Source: Luteimonas endophytica (GTDB lineage Bacteria; Pseudomonadota; Gammaproteobacteria; Xanthomonadales; Xanthomonadaceae). From it: a stretch of 64,000 nt of DNA. The stretch lies in contig NZ_JARXRM010000045.1 of NCBI RefSeq assembly GCF_029887875.1, forward strand, positions 1-64,000, given 5' to 3'. The notes under the pieces are model-generated. The model did no database searches. It worked only from the letters and a program-made list of their open reading frames with translations, and was not told the origin of the DNA. The position numbers and the translations under genes are program-made. Positions 53,546-62,694 of this stretch are shown here, one piece after another; the stretch's first letter is position 1, and every line of letters starts with the position of its first letter.

Positions 53546-54556
53546 ATGCGCGTACGCATCGAGGATGTGGCCGAGGCCGCCGGCGTGTCGATGAAGACGG
53601 TCTCGCGGGTGCTCAACCACGAACCGAACGTCGCCGCCGCCACCCGCGCCCGGGTGGAGGCGGCGGTGGAGAAGCTCCAGTACCGCCCGCATCCCTCCGC
53701 GCGGGTGCTGGCCGGGCGCCGCTCGTACCTGATCGCGATGCTGTACGACAATCCGTCCAGCAACTACCTGATGGAAGTCCAGCTCGGCCTGCTGCAGGCC
53801 TGCCAGGAGCGGCACTACAACCTCACCCTCGCGCCGCTGACCTACGACGCACGCGACATCGTCGCCAAGGTCGAGAACCTGGTGGCGCAATCGCGCCTGG
53901 ACGGCCTGGTGCTGACCCCGCCGATCACCGACGACGCGGCGCTGCTGGAGCGGCTGAACGAGCTGGGGGTGCCCTTCGCCGGCGTCTCGGCGCGCGAACC
54001 CAACCGCGGCATCGGGGTGTTCGTCGACGAGCCGAGCGCGGCGCGCGAGATGATCGAGCACCTGGTGGCGCTCGGCCATCGCCGCATCGCCCACATCGTC
54101 GGCCACCATGCGCACGGCGCGGCGGAATGGCGCCTGGCCGGATACCGCGAGGGCCTGCACCGCGCCGGGCTGCCCTACGATCCGGCGCTGGTGGTCGAGG
54201 GCGAGTTCTCCCACGCGTCCGGCCATGCCGCGGCCGAGCAACTGCTGCGGCTGGCGCAGCCGCCGACCGCGATCTTCGCCGCCAACGACGACATGGCGGC
54301 CGGCGTGATCTGTGCCGTCTGCGAGCACGGGCTGGCGGTGCCGGGCGACGTCTCGGTCTGCGGGTTCGACGACACCCCGATCGCGCAGCACATCCACCCG
54401 GCGTTGACCACGATCCGCCAGCCGACCCGGGAAATGGGGCGCGTGGCCGGTGCCGAACTGCTGCGGGAACTGCGCGAGCCGGGCAGCGGCGGGCTGGTGC
54501 AGCTGCCCTACGCGCTGCAGCTGCGCCGCTCCACCGGCCCGGCCCCGAAGGCCTGA
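53546..54556 (+). CDS. LacI-family transcriptional repressor
   Basis: The 336-residue regulator has an N-terminal helix-turn-helix (MRVRIEDVAEAAGVSMKTVS and the RVLNHEPNVAAATR hinge helix side) and a periplasmic-binding-protein-like sugar domain (IAMLYDNPSSNYLMEVQLGL to the C-terminal SVCGFDDTPIAQHIHPALTT). The start used has AAGGA about six bases before it. It sits among the sugar-locus genes, divergent from the GH3 gene, and most likely represses that gene and the TonB receptor operon through the two TGACAGCGTTGTCA sites until a sugar inducer binds. Inducer unknown; glucobiose types are likely. Confidence 0.92.
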   Translation: MRVRIEDVAEAAGVSMKTVSRVLNHEPNVAAATRARVEAAVEKLQYRPHPSARVLAGRRSYLIAMLYDNPSSNYLMEVQLGLLQACQERHYNLTLAPLTYDARDIVAKVENLVAQSRLDGLVLTPPITDDAALLERLNELGVPFAGVSAREPNRGIGVFVDEPSAAREMIEHLVALGHRRIAHIVGHHAHGAAEWRLAGYREGLHRAGLPYDPALVVEGEFSHASGHAAAEQLLRLAQPPTAIFAANDDMAAGVICAVCEHGLAVPGDVSVCGFDDTPIAQHIHPALTTIRQPTREMGRVAGAELLRELREPGSGGLVQLPYALQLRRSTGPAPKA

Positions 54557-54630
54557 CCGCGCCGGTCGCCGGCCGGCAGATCCGCAGCGAAGCGCGGAAA
54601 TGGCGTCCCCGGCCGCCGCGAGCGGGCGCC

Positions 54631-56064
54631 TCAGCCCTCCATCTGTTCCAGTTCCCGGCCGCGGGTCTCGTGCACGAAGCGCAGCACGAAGAAGATCGAG
54701 ACGAACGCCGCCAGCGCGTAGAAGCCGTAGGTGGCGGCCAGCCCGATCCCCGCCAGCATCACCGGGAAGGTCATGGTGATCGCGAAGTTGGAGCCCCACT
54801 GGAACAGGCCCGCCACCGCCAGGCCGGAGCCGCGGATCTGGTTGGGGAACATCTCGCCCAGCATCACCCACATCACCGGGCCCCAGGACATGTTGAAGAA
54901 GATCACGTAGACGTTCGCCGCGACCAGCGCCAGCACCCCCATCGAGTCCGAGAGCACCAGCCGGCCGTCGGCGTCGAGCGTGCCGGTGGCGAAGGCGACC
55001 GTCACCAGCGACAGCGAGATCGCCATGCCCAGCGATCCGGTCCACAGCAGCGGCTTGCGGCCGATCCGGTCGATCAGCAGCACGGTGACCAGGCAGGCGC
55101 CGATGCTCAGCGCGCCGGACAGCACGTTGATCAGCAGCGCGTCGTTCTCGGAGAAGCCGACCGCCTGCCACAGCACCGCACCGTAGTAGAACACCACGTT
55201 GATGCCGACCAGCTGCTGGAAGGTGGCCAGGCCGATGCCCACCCACACGATGGGGCGGACCTTGCCGGTGGCCTTGGCGATCAGGTCGGACAGCCGCGGC
55301 CGGTGGTGGTCGGCGGCCAGCGAGCCCTCGATCTCGGCCAGCTTGGCCGGCCCGGCGTTGGGGCCGTACAGCCGCGTCAGCACCGCCAGCGCGCGCTCGC
55401 GCCGGCCGCTGGCGGCCAGGAACCGCGGGCTCTCGGGGATGAACATCAGCAGCACCAGGAACACCGCGGCCGGCAGCATCTCGACCCAGAACATCCAGCG
55501 CCAGGCCTCGAAGCCCAGCCAGAGCGGCTGGATCGAGGCCCCGGCGAAGCGCGCCAGCAGATAGTTGCTCAGGAACGCCGCGAACAGCCCGCAGATGATC
55601 GCGATCTGCTGCACCGTGGCCAGGCGCCCGCGGTAGTGCGCCGCCGAGACCTCGGCGATGTAGGCGGGCGCCATCACGCTGGCCGCGCCCACCGCCAGGC
55701 CGCCGAGCACGCGGTAGAACACGAACTCCGCCGAACCCCCGGCCACGCCCGAGCCCCAGGCGGAGACCAGGAAGAACACCGCGGACACGATCAGCAACAT
55801 CCGGCGGCCGAAACGGTCGGCCAGGCGCCCGGCGAAGAACGCGCCGACCGCGCAGCCCAGCAGCATCGAGGCGACGTTGAAGCCGGTGCCCATCGAGTCG
55901 GAGCCGAACGCCAGGCGCAGGCCGTCGACGGTGCCGTTGATCACGCCGCTGTCGAAACCGAAGAGGAAGCCGCCGAGCGTGGCGACCAGGCTGATCAGCA
56001 GGATGAAGCGGGTATTCGGGGCGTCGGCGGCCACGCCCGCGCCGGGGACTGCAGTGCTGCTCAT
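54631..56064 (-). CDS. MFS sugar porter
   Basis: The 477-residue transporter has twelve predicted membrane helices and the sugar-porter signatures: GFLFGFDSGVINGTVDG in helix 1, the GRLADRFGRRMLL loop between helices 2 and 3, PESPRFLAASGRRERAL after helix 6, and PVMWVMLGEMFPNQIRGSGL in the second half. It should import a hexose (or small sugar) across the inner membrane by proton symport. It is the last gene of the TonB-receptor operon, 82 bases after the halogenase-like gene, and convergent with lacI. Confidence 0.92.
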   Translation of the reverse strand: MSSTAVPGAGVAADAPNTRFILLISLVATLGGFLFGFDSGVINGTVDGLRLAFGSDSMGTGFNVASMLLGCAVGAFFAGRLADRFGRRMLLIVSAVFFLVSAWGSGVAGGSAEFVFYRVLGGLAVGAASVMAPAYIAEVSAAHYRGRLATVQQIAIICGLFAAFLSNYLLARFAGASIQPLWLGFEAWRWMFWVEMLPAAVFLVLLMFIPESPRFLAASGRRERALAVLTRLYGPNAGPAKLAEIEGSLAADHHRPRLSDLIAKATGKVRPIVWVGIGLATFQQLVGINVVFYYGAVLWQAVGFSENDALLINVLSGALSIGACLVTVLLIDRIGRKPLLWTGSLGMAISLSLVTVAFATGTLDADGRLVLSDSMGVLALVAANVYVIFFNMSWGPVMWVMLGEMFPNQIRGSGLAVAGLFQWGSNFAITMTFPVMLAGIGLAATYGFYALAAFVSIFFVLRFVHETRGRELEQMEG

Positions 56065-56146
56065 GACGGCTCCTGTGGGGTGGGAAAAACGCGCACCGCC
56101 GGCTTCCGGCGACCGCGCAGGGGTTGAAAGGTAACGCACCGGGCGC

Positions 56147-57700
56147 TCATGCGCGCCCTGGCGCCGTGTCGCGCGGTGGCGGTCCGGGCGGCTCCGGTTT
56201 CGGCGCCGGGCAGTAGCTCCCGAGGTAGGCGCCGTGCCCGGGCAGCTGGCCGAGTACCCGCTCCACTCTCGTGCGAATCTCGCCGAGGAAGCGCGACAGC
56301 TCCTCGTCGCCCATCAGGTCGGCGGCCGGATGGTGCTGCCGCGGCATCACGCCCTGGCCGAGCATCACCTGGATCCAGGAGTTCTCGGCGAACAGCTCGC
56401 CCGGCACGTGGAACACCTTGCCGGTCTCGCGGAACAGCTCGATCCGCTGGCGCAGCGAGGCCGGGATCTCCATCAGCCGGCATGCGTTCCAGTACGCGCT
56501 GTCGCGGCGCTCGGTGAGGTGGAAATGCATCACCACGAAATCGCGCACGTGTTCGACCTCCGCGTCGATCTGGCGGTTGTATGCATCGATGTCCTGCTGC
56601 GCGATCACCGCTGGAAAGCAGCGCAGCAGGTGCATGATGCCGCGCTGGATCAGATGGATGGTGGTCGATTCCAGCGGCTCGATGAAGCTGCCCGCCAGGC
56701 CCAGCGCGACGCAGTTGCGGTGCCAGCACCGGATCCGCCGGCCCGGCCGGAAGCGCAAGTGCCAGGGCCGAGCGACCAGTTCACCCTCCAGGCTCGAGGT
56801 GAACGCCTCAAGCGCCTGCGCCTGCTCAATGTACTGGCTCGAGTAGACGATGCCGTTGCCGACCCGATGCTGCAGCGGGATGCGCCACTGCCAGCCGGCC
56901 TCGCCGGCGATCGCACGGGTGTAGGGGACCGGGTCGCGCACCGCGGTGGTCTGCGCCGCATAGGCGCTGTCGTTGAACAGCCAGTGCGACCAGTCCTCGA
57001 AGCCGACCCGCAGCGCCTGGCCGATCAGCAGCGCGCGGAAGCCGGTACAGTCGAGGAACAGGTCGCCTGCGAGCTCGCTGCCGTCCTCGAGCACCAGGCT
57101 GGCGATGTCGCCGGAATCGGGGTCGGTGCGGACCTCGGCGATCTTCCCTTCGATGCGCCTGACCCCGTGGCCCTCGGCGAAGCCGCGCAGAAAGCGCGCG
57201 TAGCCGGCGGCATCCATGTGATAGGCGTAGTTGAGGCCATTGTGCGGCAGGTGCGCGAAGCGCTCCCGTTCGGCCGCGCGCGACTCCAGACAGTAGGCCT
57301 CGTAGCCCTCCGCCAGGCCGCGCTCGCGACCGCGCAGCCAGAAGTGCTGGAAACCGGCGCTCCAGTGGTCCTGCCCGGTGGTGCCGAAGGAGTGGATGTA
57401 GCGATGCTCGCGCTGGCGCCAGCCCTCGAACGAGATCCCCAGCTTGATCGTGCCCTGCGCCGCGGTCATGAATTCCTGCTCGGGGATCCCGAGCAGGCGG
57501 TGGAAGGTGACCAGGGTGGGGATGGTGGCCTCGCCGACGCCGACGGTGCCGATCTGCTCGGACTCGACCAGGCGGATGTCCAGGCCCTTGCCGAGAATGC
57601 GCGAAAGCGCCGCCGCTGCCATCCAGCCGGCGGTGCCGCCGCCGGCGATGAGCACCCGCCTGACCGGGCCGCGCCCGGTTTGTGGATCCGATCGTTCCAA
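56147..57700 (-). CDS. Tryptophan-halogenase-family flavoprotein of the sugar locus
   Basis: The 517-residue flavoprotein has VLIAGGGTAGWMAAAALSRI, GTVGVGEATIPTL, a K-x-G-x-x-F lysine (Lys86 in GTIKLGISFEGW) and the WQWRIP motif, so it keeps all sequence marks of flavin halogenases. Proteins of this subfamily sit beside TonB receptors, SapC and cupins in sugar loci of Xanthomonas and Caulobacter, where a halogenation role has not been shown. It is preceded by the cupin gene with a 9-base gap, in the same operon. What it modifies is unknown. Confidence 0.87.
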   Translation of the reverse strand: MERSDPQTGRGPVRRVLIAGGGTAGWMAAAALSRILGKGLDIRLVESEQIGTVGVGEATIPTLVTFHRLLGIPEQEFMTAAQGTIKLGISFEGWRQREHRYIHSFGTTGQDHWSAGFQHFWLRGRERGLAEGYEAYCLESRAAERERFAHLPHNGLNYAYHMDAAGYARFLRGFAEGHGVRRIEGKIAEVRTDPDSGDIASLVLEDGSELAGDLFLDCTGFRALLIGQALRVGFEDWSHWLFNDSAYAAQTTAVRDPVPYTRAIAGEAGWQWRIPLQHRVGNGIVYSSQYIEQAQALEAFTSSLEGELVARPWHLRFRPGRRIRCWHRNCVALGLAGSFIEPLESTTIHLIQRGIMHLLRCFPAVIAQQDIDAYNRQIDAEVEHVRDFVVMHFHLTERRDSAYWNACRLMEIPASLRQRIELFRETGKVFHVPGELFAENSWIQVMLGQGVMPRQHHPAADLMGDEELSRFLGEIRTRVERVLGQLPGHGAYLGSYCPAPKPEPPGPPPRDTAPGRA

Positions 57701-57709
57701 GGCGTCCCC

Positions 57710-58729
57710 CTAGCGGTTGAGTCGCTGCAGCAGGCGCGCGCGCAGTTCGCGCGCGCGGCTGTCGTCCAAAGGCGCCAGCACCCGGCGCGCGGCCTCGGGA
57801 ATGTGTCCGTCGGTGGCCTCGCCCGGTTCGAAGACATAGTGGCGGAAGACCTCCTGCCAGGTCGCGCGCTCCGCAGGCGGCAGGTCGCGCACGCTCATGA
57901 TCGCCAGCATCAGCGCGTTCATCGGCGTGTCCATCCACGCCGGCGAGCGCCGCCACCAATAGTTGACCAGGACGTTGAAGCTCTCCAGCGCCTCCATGTG
58001 GTGCCACCACATCGACGGGATCAGTACCGCATCGCCCGGGCCGAGTTCGGCCGTGCGCGCATGCCGCAGCGCTTCGGCGAAGCGGGGGAACCGTGCGAGG
58101 TCGGGCCTGGCGAAATCGACCAGGCTCACCGGCTGGCCGGCCAGGGTGAAGTCCAGTGGCCCGACGTACAGGTTGCGCAGCTGGTCCGGCGGGAACAGGG
58201 TGACCCGGCGCCGGCCTGCGGCCACGCAGGCGAGGTTGTCCGGCAGGTCCTGGTGGGCGGCGATGCGGGTGCGGTTGCCGATCCAGATGCTGGCCAGCGG
58301 TCCGCGGTCACCGAGGTCGATGTCGTTTTCGCCGCGCAGGCCGGGCAGCCAGGTATCGACGGTGGTCGAGGCCACGTAGATCGCCGGCGGCGCCGGGTCC
58401 GGCAGGTACTTGAGCAGGGTCGCCAGCACCGTGCCAAGCGGCATCTTCTCGCGACGGAAATTGAAGCCCTGCAGGTCGTCGGTGTAGAAGAAACGACCCT
58501 CGATCTCGGGCGGGCCCACCGTCGCCACCACCGGCGGGGCCGGCTGGCGCTGGAAGCGGCCCAGATAGTCCACGGCCTGGTGCGGTGAATCCTTCGCGGC
58601 GCGCACAAGCGGCCAATGGCCGGCGATGCCGCGCAGCACCGCCGGTTCGAACCCGCGCAGAACGTCCTCCGGCGGCGCCTGCGCTCCGCGGCAGTCGAAC
58701 TCCGCGATCGCGCGCTCAACCGCGGCCAT
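57710..58729 (-). CDS. Cupin-like (JmjC-type) protein of the sugar locus
   Basis: The 339-residue protein has the cupin_8/JmjC layout: GFEPAVLRGIAGHWPLVRAA near the start, the iron-binding HxD in RIAAHQDLPDNLACV, VTLFPPDQLRNLY, and the second histidine in AVLIPSMWWHHMEAL. Such proteins are probable Fe(II)/2-oxoglutarate-dependent oxygenases. Members beside TonB receptors have no proven substrate. It overlaps the SapC gene by 14 bases and precedes the halogenase-like gene, so all three are made together. Confidence 0.88.
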   Translation of the reverse strand: MAAVERAIAEFDCRGAQAPPEDVLRGFEPAVLRGIAGHWPLVRAAKDSPHQAVDYLGRFQRQPAPPVVATVGPPEIEGRFFYTDDLQGFNFRREKMPLGTVLATLLKYLPDPAPPAIYVASTTVDTWLPGLRGENDIDLGDRGPLASIWIGNRTRIAAHQDLPDNLACVAAGRRRVTLFPPDQLRNLYVGPLDFTLAGQPVSLVDFARPDLARFPRFAEALRHARTAELGPGDAVLIPSMWWHHMEALESFNVLVNYWWRRSPAWMDTPMNALMLAIMSVRDLPPAERATWQEVFRHYVFEPGEATDGHIPEAARRVLAPLDDSRARELRARLLQRLNR

Positions 58730-59420
58730 GGCGGCGGTTCAGCCGGTCGATCAGATCGCGGAAGCGGGACACGGAGGCCACCGCCATGTAGACCGCCTCC
58801 AGGTGGCCGCGGGCGTGCAACTCGCCCAGCGCCGCGGGGCCCAGCCCGCGCAGCCGATCCTCGTCGACGGCGTGGAACCCCGCCAGCCGCCCCTGCGAGC
58901 CGTCGTCCAGGCGCACGTCCAGCACGAACGGCTCGAGCAGCCGGTGGCGCTGCAGCGCTTCCACGAAGGCCGGCACCGCGCCCAGCCCTTCGCGCAGCGC
59001 CAGCAGCACGGAGCGGATGCGCTCGAGCAGTTCGGTGTGACCGCCGTGCTCGCGGAACAGCGGCTCTCCCCGGCCGCTGCGCACCCGCGGATGGTCGAGG
59101 TCGACATGGACCATGGGCCCGTCCGCCGTCTCCCCGATCCGGAACGGACCGCGCTCGACCGCCAGCGGGAGGTAGGCCGCGTCCCAGCGCGCGCCCTCCA
59201 GGAACAGGTTCCGGCCCGGTTCCAGCCCGAACAGCGCCACCGGCTGGAACGTGCCGTCCCCGCTCCCCTGGAACACCACCGGGTAGTGCGCCTGCAGCTG
59301 GCGGAACTCCGCAGGGAAGGTCGGCGCGGACATCACGGCATCGCCGAGGTCCGCGCCGCGCCGGGTATCGACCCGCAGGCCGGCGTGGTCGATGTTGTTC
59401 AGCAGGACGCTGTGGGTCAT
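58716..59420 (-). CDS. SapC-family protein of the sugar locus
   Basis: The 234-residue protein belongs to the SapC family (PF07277). It shows VMSAPTFPAEFRQLQAHYPV, FQPVALFGLEPGRNLFLEG, GGHTELLERIRSVLLALREG and AGFHAVDEDRLRGL, all usual in the family. Despite the name it is not the peptide ABC permease; these proteins are soluble, of unknown role, and often next to TonB receptors in Xanthomonadales and Caulobacterales. It follows the receptor gene by 29 bases and overlaps the cupin gene. Confidence 0.87.
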   Translation of the reverse strand: MTHSVLLNNIDHAGLRVDTRRGADLGDAVMSAPTFPAEFRQLQAHYPVVFQGSGDGTFQPVALFGLEPGRNLFLEGARWDAAYLPLAVERGPFRIGETADGPMVHVDLDHPRVRSGRGEPLFREHGGHTELLERIRSVLLALREGLGAVPAFVEALQRHRLLEPFVLDVRLDDGSQGRLAGFHAVDEDRLRGLGPAALGELHARGHLEAVYMAVASVSRFRDLIDRLNRRHGRG

Positions 59421-59449
59421 GGCCGGCGCCGCGCCTCCGTCGGGTCTCC

Positions 59450-62400
59450 TCAGAACTTGTACCGCATTCCGAGCATGTAGCGGGGACCGGTCTGGGTGGC
59501 GTAGCGCAGCTGGTTGGTGTGGCGGGCGTGGATGCGCTGGGTCTCGTCGGTGAGGTTGATGGCCTCGGCGTGCAGCGACAGCCTGTCGTTGACCTGGTAG
59601 CTCACGTTGAGGTCCAGCTGGCCGTAGGACTCGGTGTAGTTCGGGTTCGGGCCCTGGCCGCCGATGCCGGACAGGAACTCGTCGCGCCAGTTGTAGGCCG
59701 CCCGCACTTGCCAGTCGTACTTGTCGAAGAACAGCACCAGGTTGGCCGAATCGCTCAGGCCGAGCATCGGATACTGCACCCCGAGGCTGGTGTCGTCGAA
59801 GGTCAATCCGGAATCGACGATGGTGTAGTTGGCCATCAGCCCGAAGCCGCTCGCGCCGAACATGTGCTGCAGATTGAGCTCCCAGCCGTCCAGCGAGTCG
59901 GAGCGCTGGTTGACCGGCGTGCTGATGTCGAACGAGGCGATCGGGTCGCCAGGCTGGCCGACGATGCTTCCAGTCAGCTGGCCGGCCTCGTTGGTGCCGG
60001 TGACGGTGACGCCCGGGTCGCCGGCATGGTTGGTGAAGATGTAGTCTCGGATGCACACCATGTCGGTGGCCGGGCAGCCGCTCGCCAGCGCGTTGTTCCA
60101 GTAGGTGCCGCCGACCGGCGTATTCAGCACGAACGGCGTGTCCTCCACGATCGTGTCGCTGATGAAGTTGCTGATGTTCTTGCGGAAGTAGCCCACCGAG
60201 AGATAGCTGGCCTCGCCGTAGTACCACTCGAACGACACGTCGAAGTTGTTCGACTTGAGCGGTTCGAGCGCGGGGTTGCCCTGCGATCCGTCGCCACCGT
60301 CGACGCGGACCACGTTGGCGAGGGTCAACCCGCCCTGGATCTGCTGCCAGCCGGGGCGGCCGATGGTCTGGCCGTAGCTGCCGCGCAGCAGCATGTCTTC
60401 GGTCAATTCGACGCTGAGGTCGAGGCTGGGAAGGAAGTAGTCGTACTCGCCCTCGCCGCCGACGAAGTCGCGCTCGTCGTCGTAGATCACGTAGAGCTCG
60501 TTGGCGGCGTCCCAGGAGATGCCGGTGCCCACACGCACCAGCGCCGACGATTCCACCTCGGTCTCCTCGTAGCGGACGCCGGCAGCCACGTGGACCGGGC
60601 GCGCCCAGTCGAAGGTGTTGGTCCACTGCAGGTAGGCGGCCTTCGACTTCTCGGTGGTGCGAAGATCGTCGGTGAACTCCGACGGGGCGCGGTAGAACGC
60701 ATCGTTGCCGGCGACCTCGGCGGCCCGCTGCCGCAGCCGCTCGAAATCGAAGACCAGGAAGCGGTCGGTGAACCGGGGATCGTCGTGGCCGGCGAAGGCC
60801 CCGAAGTAGCGCCCCATGTTGTCGGCATGCCAGATGTCGTCGTCGTAGTCGGCGGTGGAGCCGACGCCGCCCCAGGTGTCGCGCTGCATCACCGCGGAGG
60901 CGGTGCGGTTCTGGACCTCGGTGGCCGAGACGCCGAAGTCGAGGCCGGAGTAGTTGGCGAACTCGAACCGGCCGCTGGCCTGGAACTGCTCGACGTCCGA
61001 ACGGCTGTAGCTGTTCTGGAAGACCGATCCGGTGACGACGGCGTGCTCCGGGCCGACCTCGGTGATGCCGGGCGGCAGTTCGACGGTCAGGATCGGCAGC
61101 TCGCCGCTGTAGTCGACCGTGGTGGTGCCGCGGATGAAGGCGGCCACGCCCAGCACCCCTGCCGAACCATAGGGGCCGTCGGGACTCGATTCCGAGCTGG
61201 AGTCGTGGTAGTCGAACGCCATGCTGAGGGCATCGTTGACCTCCCACTCGACGTTGAAGCCGAGCGACTTCAGTTCGTTCCGGGTCGCCAGCTCCATGCC
61301 GCCCATGGACAGGTCCGCGTTGGCGGCCGGAATGTCCTCGGAGTACTCGATCGGGGCGGAGACGGGGCCGTCGGTCCAGGAGCTGGTACCTGGCGCGTAG
61401 TTGAACCAGACCGACAGTTCGTTGCGCTGCTGCTGAACCTTGTTCTCGGCGTAGGTGTAGTCCAGCGTGGCGGTGACGTTCTCGGTCGGCGCCCACTGCA
61501 GGGCCAGCTGGCCGTTGGTGCGCTGCCGCTGCACGCCGTTGACGCTGTAGCCGGTGTTCTGCGGCCGCGCGTAGATCGTGTCCGGGCCGGGGCGGTTGGT
61601 GATCCGGTCGTAGCCCGGCTCGCCTTCCATCGGCAGACGGTTCCAGCTGTTGCTGTCGTCGCCCTCGAACATCGCCCAGCCGTCGGCCACCGCGGCCTGG
61701 CTGTAGCCGGAGTCGCGCTCCTGGTAGCTGCCGGTCAGCGCGACGCCGAAGCGGCCGTCGGCGTAGGTGTTGCTGAAGATGCCGGAGACTTCCGGAGTGA
61801 CCGAACTGCCCGGATAGCTGTCGGGCAGGTTGTCGGCCGAGCTGTCGTGCACGCCCTTGATGCCGATGCTGGCCTGCAGCCCGGGGTTGTCCAGCGGGCG
61901 CGCGGTGAGGATGTCGATGGTGGCGCCGATGCCGCCGGTCGGATTGTCCGCCCGGCTGGTCTTGTGGACCTGGATTTCCGACACCGCTTCCGATGCCAGG
62001 TTGGCGAAGTCGAAGGCGCGCGAGTTGGAGGTGCCGGCCCCGCCGGGGCCGAGGTTGGAGGCCGGCATCTGGCGGCCGTTGAGCAGCACCAGGTTGAAGT
62101 CGGGTCCGACGCCGCGGACGGTGACGCGCTGGCCCTCGCCGCTGGAGGTGCGGTCGATCGACACGCCGCTGATCCGCTGCAGGGACTCGGCCAGGTTGGT
62201 GTCCGGGAACTTGCCGATGTCCTCGGCGACGATGCCGTCGACCACGCCCTGGGCGTCGCGCTTGAGGTTCATCGACGAGATCAGGCTGCCGCGAATGCCG
62301 GTCACGGTCACGGTGTCGAGCGTGGTGGCATCGTCGGCGGCGGTGGCGGCCGGGTCGGTGCGTTCCTCGTCGACGGTCTGTGCGGCGAGCGGCGGCGCCA

Positions 62401-62461
62401 GCGCCAGCAGCATTGCGGAAACGAGCAGGCGGCGCTTCGGCGCCGCGGTTGGCTGTTTCAT
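59450..62461 (-). CDS. TonB-dependent receptor for a carbohydrate
   Basis: The 1003-residue outer-membrane receptor has a signal peptide (RRLLVSAMLLALAPPLAAQ), a TonB box (DTVTVTGIRGSL), a plug domain (VVDGIVAEDIGKFPDTNLAE to RVTVRGVGPDFNLVLLNGRQ) and a long beta-barrel ending in YMLGMRYKF. It belongs to the large barrel type that imports oligosaccharides in Xanthomonas and Caulobacter, with no STN domain visible, so it is unlikely to signal through an anti-sigma factor. GGAGGGAGA precedes the ATG. It heads the operon receptor-sapC-cupin-halogenase-porter, and an operator-like site lies 86 bases upstream. Confidence 0.92.
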   Translation of the reverse strand: MKQPTAAPKRRLLVSAMLLALAPPLAAQTVDEERTDPAATAADDATTLDTVTVTGIRGSLISSMNLKRDAQGVVDGIVAEDIGKFPDTNLAESLQRISGVSIDRTSSGEGQRVTVRGVGPDFNLVLLNGRQMPASNLGPGGAGTSNSRAFDFANLASEAVSEIQVHKTSRADNPTGGIGATIDILTARPLDNPGLQASIGIKGVHDSSADNLPDSYPGSSVTPEVSGIFSNTYADGRFGVALTGSYQERDSGYSQAAVADGWAMFEGDDSNSWNRLPMEGEPGYDRITNRPGPDTIYARPQNTGYSVNGVQRQRTNGQLALQWAPTENVTATLDYTYAENKVQQQRNELSVWFNYAPGTSSWTDGPVSAPIEYSEDIPAANADLSMGGMELATRNELKSLGFNVEWEVNDALSMAFDYHDSSSESSPDGPYGSAGVLGVAAFIRGTTTVDYSGELPILTVELPPGITEVGPEHAVVTGSVFQNSYSRSDVEQFQASGRFEFANYSGLDFGVSATEVQNRTASAVMQRDTWGGVGSTADYDDDIWHADNMGRYFGAFAGHDDPRFTDRFLVFDFERLRQRAAEVAGNDAFYRAPSEFTDDLRTTEKSKAAYLQWTNTFDWARPVHVAAGVRYEETEVESSALVRVGTGISWDAANELYVIYDDERDFVGGEGEYDYFLPSLDLSVELTEDMLLRGSYGQTIGRPGWQQIQGGLTLANVVRVDGGDGSQGNPALEPLKSNNFDVSFEWYYGEASYLSVGYFRKNISNFISDTIVEDTPFVLNTPVGGTYWNNALASGCPATDMVCIRDYIFTNHAGDPGVTVTGTNEAGQLTGSIVGQPGDPIASFDISTPVNQRSDSLDGWELNLQHMFGASGFGLMANYTIVDSGLTFDDTSLGVQYPMLGLSDSANLVLFFDKYDWQVRAAYNWRDEFLSGIGGQGPNPNYTESYGQLDLNVSYQVNDRLSLHAEAINLTDETQRIHARHTNQLRYATQTGPRYMLGMRYKF

Positions 62462-62546
62462 GATTCTCCCTCCCCAGGGCCTCACGAATCGGATGGGTGT
62501 TCGGTGCTGGCCCGGTGGGCCGCCCGTCACGCATTGGAGAGGAAAC

Positions 62547-62560
62547 TGACAGCGTTGTCA
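62547..62560. promoter_or_regulatory. Probable LacI-family operator upstream of the TonB receptor gene
   Basis: TGACAGCGTTGTCA, identical over 14 bases to the site at 53389, lies 86 bases before the receptor ATG. Two identical long palindromes in front of the two outward transcription units of the same sugar locus, 9 kb apart, are best explained as operators of the LacI regulator encoded at 53546. Confidence 0.78.
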
Positions 62561-62694
62561 TGCTGCGGTGCAACGAAATTTCGCCTGCGCGCCCCCGTGC
62601 GGGTGGAGGATCCCGAACGCCGCGCCTCCATCGCCGGGCCGAAGCGGCGGCGGGCACGGCTGTGCCCCCGGGAGCCGCCGGTACAATGACGGCA

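Noticed and set aside
58616..62689. A 1357-codon plus-strand frame opposite the TonB receptor and SapC genes
   Set aside because: Shadow of the receptor gene. The composition is low-complexity, and the receptor frame has signal peptide, TonB box and barrel end.
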